64,000 nt of DNA from Echinococcus granulosus (Eukaryota > Platyhelminthes > Cestoda > Cyclophyllidea > Taeniidae): the NCBI RefSeq assembly GCF_000524195.1, contig NW_020170383.1, positions 1,851,758 to 1,915,757 of the forward strand. Direction: 5' to 3'. Below the pieces are notes generated by a model. That model was not told the DNA's origin. It did no database searches and saw nothing but the letters and a program-made list of their open reading frames with translations. Made by a program: the position numbers and the translations under genes. Positions 13,792 to 27,823 of this stretch are shown here, one piece after another; the stretch's first letter is position 1, and the number at the start of each line of letters is the position of its first letter.

Positions 13792-16700
13792 TAGGTCTCT
13801 CTCAGTGGATAGAAATTGACTACTAAATTCCCAGGGGCTCCATATGTGCATGCTCTGTGTGTTTGTTCATGCATGAATTTGTCAACTTTGTCACATCGCA
13901 TGTGCTTTTTTGCTTAAGTGTGGTTTTTGCATCTGCGGCGACTGCGCCCGGTAATTGTGGTTTTTTTGTTCCAATTTGCAGATCCGCAGTCTCTAGTGAG
14001 TGCACGATGAGTGTGATCGACGAGTCATTTACTCTTTCCGCCTTACCCTCAACTTGTGTATAGATACCCACGCAAAAACCACAGTCAAAATGCAAAACTC
14101 ATGTTCCATTCCCACTTTTCACTTATCTACCCTCTTAATCCGTCGTTCCTGTCGTCGTATGTGCGTTTTTAAAACTTGTGATGACATTATTTGACGTGAC
14201 TACTTTCGCCCCAGACTTTCGAGCCGTCTTATGATGACTATACTTTATTTTGCTTTGTTTATCCATACTTTCCTTCTTTCCCTCCGTCCTCCCTATTTGT
14301 AGTATTTTGTTCCGACCTGGTTTCCGCGTGCTGGTGTTGTTTCACTTAATTGCAATATTAAAAAGATCAGATGTATTGGTTGATCATACGAACTTGTTGG
14401 TAGTGTTTCATGGATTTTCCCATTGCAGTAACCGGAATCTCGAACAGGTTTTGCAAGGATTTCATTTGTGACCAAGTACATCGATCACATTGACCCCTAT
14501 GTAGATGTCTATTTATCATAATTAGGGTCAAGCTGTTTTCTTCAGAGCTGAAATATCCAATGCTCTTAATGAATTTTAAAACCGATAAAGTGGTAGTTGC
14601 CCGATATCTGATCGAGTGCACCGAACCCGTCCCAAGCTTAGAATCGGTTTGTGGTTCGTTTTCGGGAAAATCCGGGTGTTTACCGTTTTGTGACTATTAA
14701 CAAAAAGGGAAAACACAAAAGATAAGAATATCTGTGTACAATTATATTAACGGTTTGCACAGGCATATTCAGAGCATCGAGGGAATGGATTCTCTGGGAA
14801 CTCAAAGATCTTGCGATCTTTGGGGAAATAACCTGCAGACGTCATTTAAAAAAATCTCAGGAACTCGCTCTATGACCCTTACTTTTGCCCTGGGTTCCAT
14901 AATTAAATATCCTTACCATAACCGCAGTTTGTTGACGATAAAAATGTTAGTTTTGTGTGACTTTCTTATTTCCATAAAACTTCACAACACTGCTTTACAT
15001 GACAAGATAACGGGGCTCCGGGCAATGCAGCATTGCTTTTAATGGTAAAAAAATTTCAAACCCTGACCCGAGCGCTCCATTGGCATCGTAGTAAAAGTGA
15101 TTTGGTCTTCGTGATAATTAACAATCGACAACGCATTAATGGTTTTGCTAGAGGTGTCTGCAATCTCAGAACACTCCCCTGTATCGATTCACTCGAAGCT
15201 TCCCTTTTCACAGCTAATTTCTGAACATCCAGGAACGCTCCGAAGCCCTCTCTCCTGGCTGTTTCCCCTTTAAACGTACACCGAACCACTATGAGGTCAG
15301 AGAGAATCAAAATATTACAAAGATACGAAAGGGAAACCATCCTGTCTTCGGTATTTCGCTAGCAGCCACGTACATACTTCGTGTCTGCAGCGTACTTACA
15401 CCCATCGATAGATTGGGACATCTGTATTGAAATATTTGCTCCCTATAACTTGGTGACAGCAGTTCCTCATGGCCGTGTACCATGCATATTGCTGCAGTAA
15501 ATGGTCAGGTGGCTACGTTACAAATGGTAAATAATGCTTCTGAAGGGAGACCGCAATGGCAATGGCTTGGATTGGCCAAATTAGTTGAGACGTCACCAAT
15601 AGTATCTGCGCCGCTTCTTGAAACAGACAAAAGTCTGATGAAAGTCTTTAAAGATTGTTAATTCAAAGAGAGAGGTAGCCCCGAAGTGGAAAGATTGTTG
15701 AAATACCTTTCTGTGATTCAGTTATTGAAGAAGTTTATAAGTAGGCAAAATTCTGGACCTCGCACATTGTGGGATTTCCATGAAAGTCTCACCAATCGAC
15801 AACGTTAAAACCTAGACATAATGAACTAAATTATGGCTTGATTGTGATGAGTTTCCTCAGTGAGTTGCATAGTGCTTTTCAGATGATTAATTTTCTTCGG
15901 AATTAAAAGACATCGAAAACATGTTATCCATTGGCAAAGTGGTACGCATTGAAGTAGGATCCATTACTCAGTTAAATAGATTTTATCCTTTCAAAAATAG
16001 TAATAACCAGAAAAAGCACTCAATTGTATCAGATTAGAAATGTCACACAGACGGGATGAGTGGATGAAAAACCAGCGGCCCAAATACTGTTGTCAGCTAG
16101 TAGTGAGTCCTACAAATCTCGGGGTAAAGTGCCATCGTAAAATCATCTGGACTAAATTAACCCTTTGGATCGCGGTCACAAAAGTTAAAGTACGACTTAA
16201 TTGAAAGCGATTAATCTAAGAGGGAAAGAAAGGAATATATTAATAATTAGATTTGAGCCAAGCACTTATTTTAACGGGCAAGGGCGTTGATCTCCCAAGT
16301 ATCTGGCTTTAGCACGTGAAACGACTTGTCATCTGGTAATGGAGAACAGGATTTCATATTGTAGTTCATATTCGAAAACGGCCTCTATGTTTTATTTAGA
16401 CTGTGTTCATATCCTGGTGGTGTGCCTTGCAAGCGAATCATATTACCTCATCCATGTTTCTCGATTTCCGTTAACCGTTGGAGCACACAAATACCACCCT
16501 TCAAAACCGGCGAAATCACAACAGCCTTCATTCCGCAGTAAAAATAAGGATGTGTGGAGCTCTGTAGAATATAGCGCATTAGAGTTGGATTTCGATGTTA
16601 TACGCGACTTTAAAAAGTTGCAATAATGTGTTTTCATGACATTTCAGACGTTTCTCAATTGGCATTTTGGTAGACGGTGTGTTTTGATAGTGGCCATCTT

Positions 16701-17642
16701 CGGCTTGCTAAAATATTGAAGTACAGCGCATGAATTCAACGTTTCATTTGATAAAAACCTTTCCTCACAGCAATCATTTCAGCCGACCTTGAAATTTACC
16801 AACCTTATCATTAGCATTCATTTATTTATTTTTAGATACAACGTAGCCACTGAAGGAAGGTTTCATGTTAGTCGATTAATTTGCACAAGTGACTTCGCCT
16901 AATCGACCACTGTTAAAATGACACGTTTGGATGATAGCGGAAATAAAAACACTTAAATGTAGTCTTTTCAGACGCTGAAGCTTCTTATAGTGTGTAACGT
17001 TGTACAGCAAACTGAATACTTCCTGATGTTACGATTACTATATAGTACTTTTCAGCCCTTTATTGTTTCTCCGGATTATCGCGGAGGTTTTAACAACATT
17101 CATCGGTCAAATTTTACTCTTTTATGCATCTAAATTTATGTCTAAATGCAAAATTGGGATGCAAAACTCCGGTCTTTACATGAGATAACCGCAACACAAA
17201 GACCTCATTAATTGACGGCAAACATTATTTTTCCTAAAAAATAGAAGTTATTTATTCGTTCGTACTTCTGATTCACAATCCGCGGGTGACGTAAAAACTT
17301 TAATAAACATGATTTGAAGGACATTTCGGTTACGTGAACAGTGATCCTGATAGTTGAGGAAATAAAGAAAACTGCCAATTTAGAGTCTAAATTAGTGATC
17401 GCTTTAACAATGCTAATTCTAAATCGGCTGTTTATCTGCTGTATTTCATTTCCAGTCTGTAAGCAAAAGTACAGAGGTGAAATACTTCAGACATAAGAAT
17501 TAATTAGTTTTGCGTTTTTGACCATCTTATCTGATATTACTTGACCTCTCTGTGCTCTGCACCCTTCCACAAGACTTCGTATGCGATCACACAGGGGGCC
17601 TTCGCTGTTTACACGCCAATTAAAGAATAGGCAATGATTTTG

Positions 17643-17663
17643 TTTTTTTTTTTTTTTTTTTTT
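17643..17663. repeat. Poly(T) tract
   Basis: An uninterrupted run of about 21 T lies in the intergenic desert. It could be a simple homopolymer or the reverse-complemented poly(A) tail of an old retroposed sequence; no flanking duplication was recognised. Confidence 0.7.
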
Positions 17664-20600
17664 GCCGAGGATGCAACAATTAACCACGATACGCCACAAA
17701 GCTATGGAGATTCACATATGGTGGACAAATTCAAAGATTGGCATAATAAACATTATATTCTGTCACTCTGCTTACATGACTCCTCCATTCACTTCGAATA
17801 AGCGGTTGATTTAAATTTGTCTTCACATGTGTTTGGCTTTTACTTTGTGGACTTAAAAAGTAGCATAAATGAGGAAAATACCTGTTTGTAATTTGTATGG
17901 TGCGAAATTCGACTCTCGGCTGTTCTTACTAACATAGCGAGGTAAGCCAACTTCACTAACAGCGCGATAATCCTGTGGATGCGCGTCAAGAGGACTTCGG
18001 GCACCTAATGACAATTGCAGCCGCTTGAACAAATACTCTTTTGTTTACACAATGGTCTTGCCAATGTCTTTTCCATTCACTGAAATAGCGTTATTCCACA
18101 AATGAGTCATTTGGCCATAAACTGTAACATAAACAAAGCAGAGCCCTCCAAGCCATTTCATTAATAATCAGTCATTTTATAAGCCTCTGGGCCCTTTTCC
18201 TGTAGGGAGCTAAGTTTCTGCAGTTGTGGTTTTCATGAGATCTCACCAAATTGTGCATCGAAATATGCAGCGCAACAACTGTCTTAGCTCTTTTTGGGTG
18301 GAATCGAAACAGAAACAAGTGGGAGTGCTTTGTTTGCATTTTGAGGAAATAGGTGAAAATAGAACAATTTTACTAATTTTACAATTGTGCCATATTCGCA
18401 TAGAATATTTCTGTTTTGTATAGTTCATTCCCAAAAGACAAAGCAGTCCACACTAGCACACTTTTATGCTTCCGGATATTCTTGTGATCTTTGGCCTTTG
18501 CATATTCGTATTCACATCGCCATCGAAAAGTCTGGACATTCCACAGTACTGGGTTATCGATGGGACATTCGGGTGAGGACCGGAAGTGAGCTTGCGTCGG
18601 TGTGTTACGGATACATTCACTTTGTTAGCTCATGCTGTGCTGAGTACTAAAACCTGTGATTTCCCAAATAATTTTGTGAATAAATTAACCTTGAACTACT
18701 TTAATCATACAGCACTTCATGCTCAAAAAGCTAGATTAGAATAATTTCTAATTTTACTTGACTCACAACAAACTACTTGATACCGTTAGCAGAATATACT
18801 ATGTTGAATCACATTTGATGACCTGTAGGAGTGCCTTAACCGAAAGTAGAAGAATGAGGAGCAGATTATTTACAAGGCTAGAACAGCCGCAAGTTGTAGC
18901 TAGCTCATAGTTCGACGAATGAGTTGGTTGCATTCACACTTACACGATCTACGTAACACAATAGGACATGAACAAGTGGGGGAAAAGACGGGAGAGATTT
19001 GCGCAGTTAGGTGTTGACGGTGAAATAAGAAGGTATGGAACCTAAGCACCATCTCATCTATGAAAACAATTGCTTGAAATGCTATGATAAAGGTCGTAGG
19101 AGAATCGATAAGAGGCAGATTTGTCATTAAATTAACAGCTCTAAGTGTCAATTCGATAGATGAAATTAAAACCAAGTGAACTGTGACACAGAAGCGTCCA
19201 AAATGTAAAAGATGCGGATTGCTTGACAAGCTTACAATCAATACAGCTGAATCTGCGGTGCACCGCTGACATTATGGACCATGCTAGTAGAAAACGTCGA
19301 ATATCTAAAAATCGGGCTAATTGGTTTTAGAACCGCGAGACTATTATCAAATAAGAGCCTTTTAAAGAATTGCTCAATTTGCGCATTTTTCATTGTAGAC
19401 ACAGCCAATGGCCTCTTTAAGAACCCATCTTCTACTCAGTTTCACAGAGTTGACAATTCAAAAGTTTACTTGAGTAGTCTGGTCATTTATTAAGAATTGT
19501 ACTGTAACAAGTTAGTTGTTTAACTCTCCGATTAAGTAACGAGTTACTTAGGTGCTCCACCATTGTACTGTCACCAGGCGGCCCGGCCTCCAAACAATTC
19601 CAGGGAAGTCCCAGGGCGCTGGAGTACTACAATTCATTTGTGTTTATCTGTTTAGTTGACAAATTAAAAGCAGCACATTTCATTAAGGCTTTCAAATTTT
19701 ATGTAACAAAGTGGTAACATCTATACGTGTTTCGGAAAATTATGTGGCCGTGGTCGATTTTGGCAAAAAGGAAAATTTAGAGGAGAGCACTCAATGCGGC
19801 GTCTTACGCACATATGCGGTGATGAATGCTCGACGTCACAGAGTACGTGATCTGGAGCGATGAGGTGATTTTCAGCCGTTATAAACAAAGGAAGTTCGAG
19901 AAATCATAGCTACTGAGTTGGTGCATTATGGAGTATGCAAGCATTCTGAAAAGCACTTATTAATCAGGAAATTACACGAGCATAGCACCATCAGCTTGCA
20001 AGCTATTGGTAGTGTAGCACCTCAGCACTTCCCTGAAGAGGTAAGAATGTATAATACTCAGGCTGAACATGTGCTATTGACTTACAGGGGGACATGGGGC
20101 TACTGGCGTGGCTCAGAGGTCAGGCTGCCCGGAAGCCGAACAATGGCGGAGCCCCTAAGTGGCCAGTTACCAAAACCGAATTTTAAACGAACAGTTAAAG
20201 CATTACAGTTCGCCCAAAACAAATTGCCTCTCTGTTCAAAATTAATCCGACACGGCTAAGGCTGTGCAGGTAAAAAGAGAGGCATGATTATCTTGTGTGC
20301 ATTTCCGGCCCATAAAGACCTGCACAATAGATCCAGAAATGCAAGTCAAATTGAAAAATGTGTTTACTTTATCGTAATGACCAACGTCTGGAATGGAATT
20401 TTCTTCATTTCTAATAGTTCTAGCATTCTAAAATAAAAGCAAAAAGTAAAATAAACAAATATGCCAAAAAATTTACCTATCCTACTGCTTATGAGATCTC
20501 CCATACTTTATATCTTCTGCGCTACGGTCTCGCAGCGACACCACAGATAAGTTGGCTTCTGCACATGAGTACTCTCCTTGACTCAGGCTTCCTCGTTTTG

Positions 20601-22087
20601 TGCTACGAAAACTCGTGAGCATTGAATTTGTAATAATGCCAGACTGAAGCTTAATTCGCTTCGCCCATACGTAATTCCACGTAACCCTTCACCCTAAAAA
20701 TTAAGTCAGGGGTGCTGAGAGAGAAAAGGCCTTACCTACTTTTGGATTTGCGAGATTCAAAAAACTACGCTTAAACACAAAGAAAACTGATGTCTACGTA
20801 GTGTTACGGTACTATCTGCCATTTTCTTTGCAATTTTTTATTCAATAATCTCAATTTCAATGAGCGCCATTGATGCTACAGCCGTATACTAAACAGTGTC
20901 CTGGAGATGGGCCACAGTGTCCATAATATGCAGAGGCCAGGTTAGGTGATGTTTTTCGTTTGATAAGTGAATTCGCTAGGAGTGAAATCATCCGTCCTTT
21001 TATGTTATTAAACAGCATGAAACTCCGCTTTCTCTTCGTTACTTGATTTGGAGCTAAACTCCCAAACAATAAACCCATTTAACATAGCTGAGTCGTGCAA
21101 TCATGCGATATTCCCTTTGCCCGGAACACGACCTTACAACCCTACTTGAGTTCCACCATTTAAATTTGAAATTTGAGTTATTGATGTTCAAAATGATCGT
21201 TTTCGCCGAACTTGGAACCTTAGCTCTTGAAGCCACTTTTGAAGCACCTTTCCTATTCGAGTAGCGTTGCTTAGGCACTATTTTCATGTAGTAATACCTT
21301 TTGATGATAAAATGGAAAAGACTGGGAGGTCTTCAATGCCATTTTAAGTAAAAATTAGGGTGGGTTGTAGGGGGATCAAATGAATCGCAATGTGGCATAA
21401 CGTCCTCTAATCACGTCTCACTGCCGCAAGCCTAGCCCAATACCCAAGAAAAGTAGAATACTAAGCATTAAACATTTTAAAAGGCAAGACATCCTTTCGC
21501 TAATGATGACGAATGTGAAGCATTGACCCCGCGCAGTGATCACTACTTGGAATGGCAATGCGACCATCGATATGACATTATGTCCTCTACCAACGTATTC
21601 AATATCATTCTGCCACAGCAAAGGCAGAAGTTATCAGATCTACTATCTGTTAATGGATTTTTCATGGGTAGCGTTTAATCTGATAACGTTTACCTGCATG
21701 GATTATTCAACCAAATCTCTACGTCATTGCACTTAGTTTGTTGCTCACAGCAACGTGAAATCGCGGATACAACTCTTAGTTGTGTCCTGTGGGCCAGTCG
21801 TTGGACGCCACGCGCAGCCACGGAGGCCGGAAATTCCGCATACTTCGTGATTTTCCCTTTAGGATTGTGTGGTTAATAAGTTTGCCTTACGGTTGTTCCA
21901 CCTTGCTACTTTTGCCTGTTGGCACAAAGTCTAAAAGATTCTGTATTCAAATACTACACATCAGGGCTCCGCACACTCACCTGGTTAGGTTGAAAAAGAG
22001 CATTTACGAAAGTTACAGAGAAGCGTATCTCTTGTTCAACAACAACCTTAATGTCGACACTTCCCACCTCTCGTGATGTCGTATATC

Positions 22088-22121
22088 GCTAAATGTAATT
22101 ATTTGCAGTTATTGCTATTTC
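22088..22121. repeat. Copy 1 of a 34-base repeat
   Basis: Matches 23591-23624 in the same orientation with a single mismatch. This copy lies about 800 bases beyond the UGDH stop codon and the other lies inside UGDH intron 8. Probably two remnants of one dispersed element. Confidence 0.7.
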
Positions 22122-22923
22122 AAGGTTGCAGAGTACGAAAGTACGCATCAATGTGTATAAGTGCTCTACTTAAATGATACAAAAACACTTTAAAAACAGG
22201 GAGTTATGGGTTAAAATAGCACTCATTGGCTAAAATCTGTGCTGAGAAATATCTTTTGGAAAAGTGTTGCGTCCTCCGGGCTCCGAGTGCAGGCTCCCCC
22301 ATTTCCAAGTCTACAGCCATAGCGTACTGGCAACTCCAAATATGTAAATCGACCAGCAAATGCCTTTGGACTTAATGTCTGGTAACATAATTAGCCTATA
22401 TAGGGATATATATAGTAATATATAACAGAATAGCCTATAAGTGTAATAAAGTGCAAACTAAAAACTAAGATGCACCAAATACCAATAAAGCGGTATTTCA
22501 ATGAGGTATTGCAAATGCCATTATAAGTTCGAATCGGTTTGGTTTTCTTTCGTATTACCACGGAGACATTATCGCATAGCGCCATAGAGTGTAAGCTCAA
22601 AACGATCGCCGAACAAACAAAAATCAAGAAGTACGTAGGCAACAATGAGACGCGGGTGTAACTACACATTCCGCCATTTAACTTCCTTTAGGGCCAAAAG
22701 AGGGCGTGGGAAGACTGTCGTAAGATATGCGAATTAAGTAAATATATTAAACACGGAAAATTCATAGTTAAAAGATGTTAAAAAGGTTAGTAAAGTAAAC
22801 AAAAAAAAGGAATGAACACACAAGAGATAACTGAGAACGAATCAAGAGAAGGGGAGAGATAGAAGGGAGGTGGGTGACATCATCAGAAAACTGAAAAAAA
22901 AAATCATCACGAGGCGGGTCCGA

Positions 22924-25900
22924 TTAATGATAGTGCAAAGGAGGCTGTAGGTAGTCTTTGTCATCGTTCAGGTATACGCCGACGGCTTTGACATGGAAGC
23001 CGATCTTCTTGAGTAGTCGGTGATCCACAATTAGACGACCATCGAAAAGCCAGGCCGGTTTGCACATCACATCATAAAGACTCTGGTAGTCTAGACCCTA
23101 AACAATCAAGAAACTCCTTCAAACAACTACACAACAAAAAAGGACAGTCATCATAGGTGGCCTATGTATCCTAAAATTTATAGAAGACGACCTTCCCTCC
23201 TGGTTCACAACAGTAATAGGCAAATAAAAGATCGCTCGACTCTGATTAAGCAAGAATATTGGGTGACAGAGAAAAAAAGTTTGCTTAAGGCTCTTCAATT
23301 CAGTGGGAGGAGAAAGGGTACACATCCTACAATGAAAACAGACATTTATTTTCACTTGTAAATCACATTTCTTGAGTGTGTTTGCACACTAGTGTCCTTA
23401 AGCTATCTCATTCACCACGCGCTCATTGTTGAGTCGGCAAATTGGCTTTCGAAGTGGAAGAAATCACCTATCAGGAATGTGAAACTATTTGGCGCGTGGA
23501 TGTTACAAACCTCTCGATGAGGCAAGCAATCGGGCTTCAAACCATTACACTTTTATAGTCATGTGAGGGATTGGGGGAATATGTAATTAGGCTAATTGTA
23601 ATTATTTGCAGTTATTGCTATTTCGTAAAGCAATTTACACAGGATTCCCAAGAACCTCATCGCACAAATGACGATTGCATCAAGGTAAAGGGAAAAGAAA
23701 GGAGCATATACAAATGACTCCATTGATTCAAATGAGAATTTCAACCTTATAGGCAGAAAAGACTGGCCTTAAATTCGTCCCACTCCGTGCAAATGACGAT
23801 TGCATGGGAGTTCACAGCAGCCTCCATCGGGTTTCGACATATGGTGACGTTGGCACGAACTACAAGAGGAAAGGTGGGATATAGATAAGAATCTAGGAAG
23901 TTTTAAAAATTATGCTGCGGTTTTATTGAATACCAATAGGGATTAATAAGAGAAGCACAAAAATGGCACGCCAAATTGAAATTCAGCATCAAATGTGGCG
24001 GCTAGTGACGAAGTAAGTAAAAAGGTAAACACGTTAAAGTCGTGATACATCCTTTAATAGAGCTGATTAAAAAAGGTAAAAGTGAAGGCACAGTTTGCGC
24101 GGTGATTTACCTAAATCGGGACTTGAGGTTTCATTGAGATCAGTAATGATTTGTTGGTCGGAGACTTGAGGATCGAAAATCGCTAGATGAGCACACTCGG
24201 AGAGAAGGATGGAACATACTCGTATAGCTGGGCTCTCTCTATAGAATAAGGTACAAGTCATCCTGCAGGCCTTTGCGAGAGCGTGTACACCATCTCCGCG
24301 GCATTACTCTAAGAAGTTGTAATAATCCCCTACCACCACCTTTACGATTTGTAGGCTTGATGTTGGCGATTATATAGTTGAGCCAAGGCACTCCTAGTGT
24401 GGACTACCCAACGGTTGATCCAATACATTAACTGACACTTGAATACAAATTTATTTATGATAAAAAGGAGTGGTCGGAGTGTGGAAGATTGCAAGGATTA
24501 TTCGACAAAGCTTACATTATATGCATGCAGTATTAACAAAAAAAACGGTCAATTAATCATTCGTAAAATCCGCAAGCTTTTAAACAATTTAACAACCATT
24601 TAATCAGCGTTACTATGCTCATACAAACGATGGATGGTCGTCTCAACTCAGTGCTAAATTCTAGATATCTAATGGACAAGTTTTGGGGTGAACAAAAGCT
24701 GGAGAGCACAACTTAGGTGCGAGACCAACTTTTCAAATTTAGACTAAAGATACATTATGAAATCGACAACTGAGTGTGCAAGCCAATTTCAGCAAGAGCG
24801 TCGTTTAGTTCTCATTCCCTTCTCTCAAAGATGACAATTAATTCTAAGTTAAGAAGTCGCTACTAATATTACTAACCGATGATATTTTTATCTGGTTCTG
24901 TTTGAGCAGCAGAGTAAATAGCAAATGTTACAGTCGCCCACATTTAGCTCTGCTGAGTTGCTACTAACGTCGTCGAATAATTTTGATCATACACTTTCAA
25001 GAAATACGGCCACGATAGTTGGATCGCATCCTCTATTTCGCTATGTTGAACACAAAACGCAGGAGAATACCAAACGATTTATTCATGCTGTGTTCACGGG
25101 TTCACTTAAAAAGTCTTCTTCCGCCAAGCCAACTGATTATGCAAATTTCTGTTAAAAAATAAACTCCACTTCATGGCATATTTGTACCTTTAGAAACTCC
25201 TAGGGTTCTTCCGCAAAATCCCGAAACTAATTCTGCAATATCTAGTATCTTCGCCTAACATAGAGCGAGTGGTTTCTACCTCCATCAAAGATTTCTCACT
25301 CGAAAACAATAAATGAAATAGTATGCTAAATGTTCATTTCCGCGCAAAACAATCACAAATTACTTCAAGGCAACATATTCAGTTTTAACAAAGTAGAGAA
25401 AACACTTTGGTACGGCTAGACGAAGGGAAGAGTGCATGTGGCCGCTAAACCAAGCATATATGATAGAGCGAATATCTCACCACTGCACTGACCTAGTATC
25501 CCCAGTGTCTTTTTTAAAGGCGAAGCCGAAGATGGCGACCCTTTTGTCCCGAAGATTGTTAAACATTGAGCGCACAATGGACCGCGAAAATCGCTCTATT
25601 TGGTGGTCGTTAAGTCGCAGCACCATGTTCCAATAAGAAGCCACCTCCGGCAGGTTCAGTGACTCACAAATATACGTCTGGGAAGAAAATACCCGAGGCA
25701 GTCAACCCCTCAAGATAGGGTGTCCAAAGGGGCATAGTGAAAAACGAACTAAATTCCCAATGTGCACACGGCGCCTAGACGCAGTTAGGGGGGTTCTGCA
25801 TGTGACTGATCGGGTAGCATGTCTGAGTCAGAAGTCAAATGAAAGTTACTTCAAGCGCACAACTCGACAGGAAACATAGAAAAGAAGCAAAATATGACAG

Positions 25901-27823
25901 ATCTAGATTCCCCTCAAACGCATCCATCACCAAAGCACTTAGCAATTATGCTTAAATATACTGACCCTAATCGCATTATCGATAAGGTACATGTAAAAAT
26001 GAACAGAATCGCGTCGAATTGACGCGAACTCATTCCAGCAGACGACTTACAAGATTGAGAATATCTTTACGGAAGCAGCTGCCACCGAAACCGAGACTGG
26101 CTTGAAGGAAATAAGGACCGATACGAGAGTCGCGACTGATAGCCATGGCGACCTCGCGGACATCAGCACCCGTCGCCTCACAAATCGCCGAAACAGCATT
26201 AATACTGCTGATTCGCTGGGCCAGAAATGCGTTGGCCGCCTGCATGAGTCGAAGGAACCGGCTACACAAATGACACCTCCAGATCTTCCTTTTATGAACG
26301 CTAGCGCTAATTGCTACACCGTTTACTAGGGTTAACAAAGGCATAAAGAGTTACCTCTGGTAACACCAATTACCACTGTTGGATTGCAGGATAGGTAAAA
26401 AACCAAATTCCGTAAAATTTAAAAGGCATCATAGGATGTAAAATTTTCATTGAACCATTTACTCTGTCCGAATCTCAAAGTGCCTATCTATTGGCAGGGA
26501 GGCAAAATATTTCTTAGGAAATACGCACACGAAAACCCCCACCATTTGTAGAAATTATACCACAAATACCGTGATTGTTTGCAGAAGTGTGCGACAAGAT
26601 GTCAGTTTTAAAATACAAATAAACGCCTATATTAGTTTTGATGGTGTTAAGAGCCGAATAAGTGGAAATAAAGGAATGCAATAAAAATGAGAATGTGTAC
26701 TACTCACGAGTTTGGAGAGCTCTGAGGACCAAACGGAGGTGAGAAGGATTCTTTCTTCGGGAATCCAGTGCTTGTAGACCCAAGTGAGCATCTCCAGACC
26801 GCGACGGCCGGCAGGCGAGTCCTCGTCGCCACCAATAAGAATGCGGTCCGGGTAGAGGAGATCGTTGATAGCCGTGCCCTCGGCGAGAAACTCGGGGTTC
26901 GACAGGACTGTATGATCGAGCTGATAAGAGTATTGTTAACGAAAAATTCAGTTTTTGCGAGACGATATTAGTTGCACAAGTAGTTGAGACCAGCACATTC
27001 AAGGACTCACATGACTGGGTGACTGAAGGTTTAAAAGCTCAGCTACACGAGCTGCAGAGCGGACCGGAACCGTGCTCTTTTCGACTACGACCTTCGAAGT
27101 CGTGAAGCAAGAGGCTAACGTTCGGGCTGCTGCTTCAAGTGTGGTCAGATCTGCAGCGCGTCCCTAGGGAATGCCAAATTTATGTTCAAATAGAAGGGTT
27201 CGTCGACAACGTATATTTGTGTTTTTGTACACGCCAAAAAATAGGATGTCTAGTTTAAAAATTACGAAATTTCATAAATATGTGTGCATCAATCGTAAAA
27301 CAAATGCAACATTAAACGATACGATTTGAGTTCAAGATATTTAAGAACTAGGCAAAAAGAATTTAAGGCAGGGATTGGTCTTTCATATGAGTGGAAGGAA
27401 TTGTGGCTGTAAAAACTACTCAGCTGCGTTCAAACAACTTACCATTCCGATTCCATAATTCTTTGTGGGGGTGTTCACACAGATAAAAATAATATCCGCT
27501 TCACTAGCGTGCATATTAACATCCGTAGAAAAATGTAAGTTCTTCCCTCTACAAGCTTTCACAACATCCAAAAGACCAGGCTGAATGGAAACAAAATTTT
27601 TAGCGGAGTTATTAAAACTTATTGAACCCACGAGAAAAAGTGTTCCTACCTCTTTAATGGGGAGTTTGTCGGAATTCCAAGCGGCGATTCTTTCCGCATT
27701 GCAATCGACGACGGTGACTTGAATTTCTGGACATTTAAGTGCGATCACAGCTGAGGTTGGTGTACCCACGTAGCCGGCCCCGACACAGCAAATCCGATCA
27801 ACTTTTACAGGTTGACTTCTCAT
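22924..27823 (-). CDS. UGDH: UDP-glucose 6-dehydrogenase (complete, nine exons)
   Basis: This cytosolic enzyme oxidises UDP-glucose to UDP-glucuronate in two NAD-dependent steps, supplying glycosaminoglycan and glucuronide synthesis. Exons (minus strand, 5' to 3'): 27823-27650, 27580-27443, 27163-27011, 26920-26708, 26239-26051, 25677-25493, 24238-24111, 23859-23768 and 23097-22924; frame is kept throughout and the product is 481 residues, close to the animal norm. Seen: NAD-binding GAGYVG at 15-20, [55 protein letters not shown], the catalytic-Cys loop [10 protein letters not shown] (Cys281), [15 protein letters not shown] and the C-terminal WLFDGR. The ATG is preceded by an in-frame TAG nine bases upstream, right after an AG that may be a 5' UTR splice acceptor. 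Oddity: intron 8 has no usable GT donor and appears to start with GC (see findings). Confidence 0.97.
23591..23624. repeat. Copy 2 of a 34-base repeat
   Basis: Lies inside UGDH intron 8 and matches 22088-22121 in the same orientation with one mismatch; the final 28 bases are identical. Confidence 0.7.

Larger units (their letters stand above)
13792..22923. other. Intergenic desert of about 9 kb
   Basis: No conserved protein segment or RNA gene was recognised on either strand. The longest open stretches (for example 19918-20259 plus and 18900-19241 minus) are about 110 codons, with no family resemblance and no supporting splice structure. It contains a 21-base T run at 17643-17663 and one copy of a 34-base repeat at 22088-22121. 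Undetected fast-evolving or non-coding genes cannot be excluded. Confidence 0.55.

Noticed and set aside
13048..14095. Several minus-strand open frames of 78-90 codons over the last PIP5K exon and its 3' UTR
   Set aside because: They are antisense shadows of a GC-richer coding exon, with no family resemblance and no splice support.
19918..20259. 113-codon open frame in the intergenic desert
   Set aside because: No recognisable domain, no clear start context or splice neighbours, and its length is compatible with chance.
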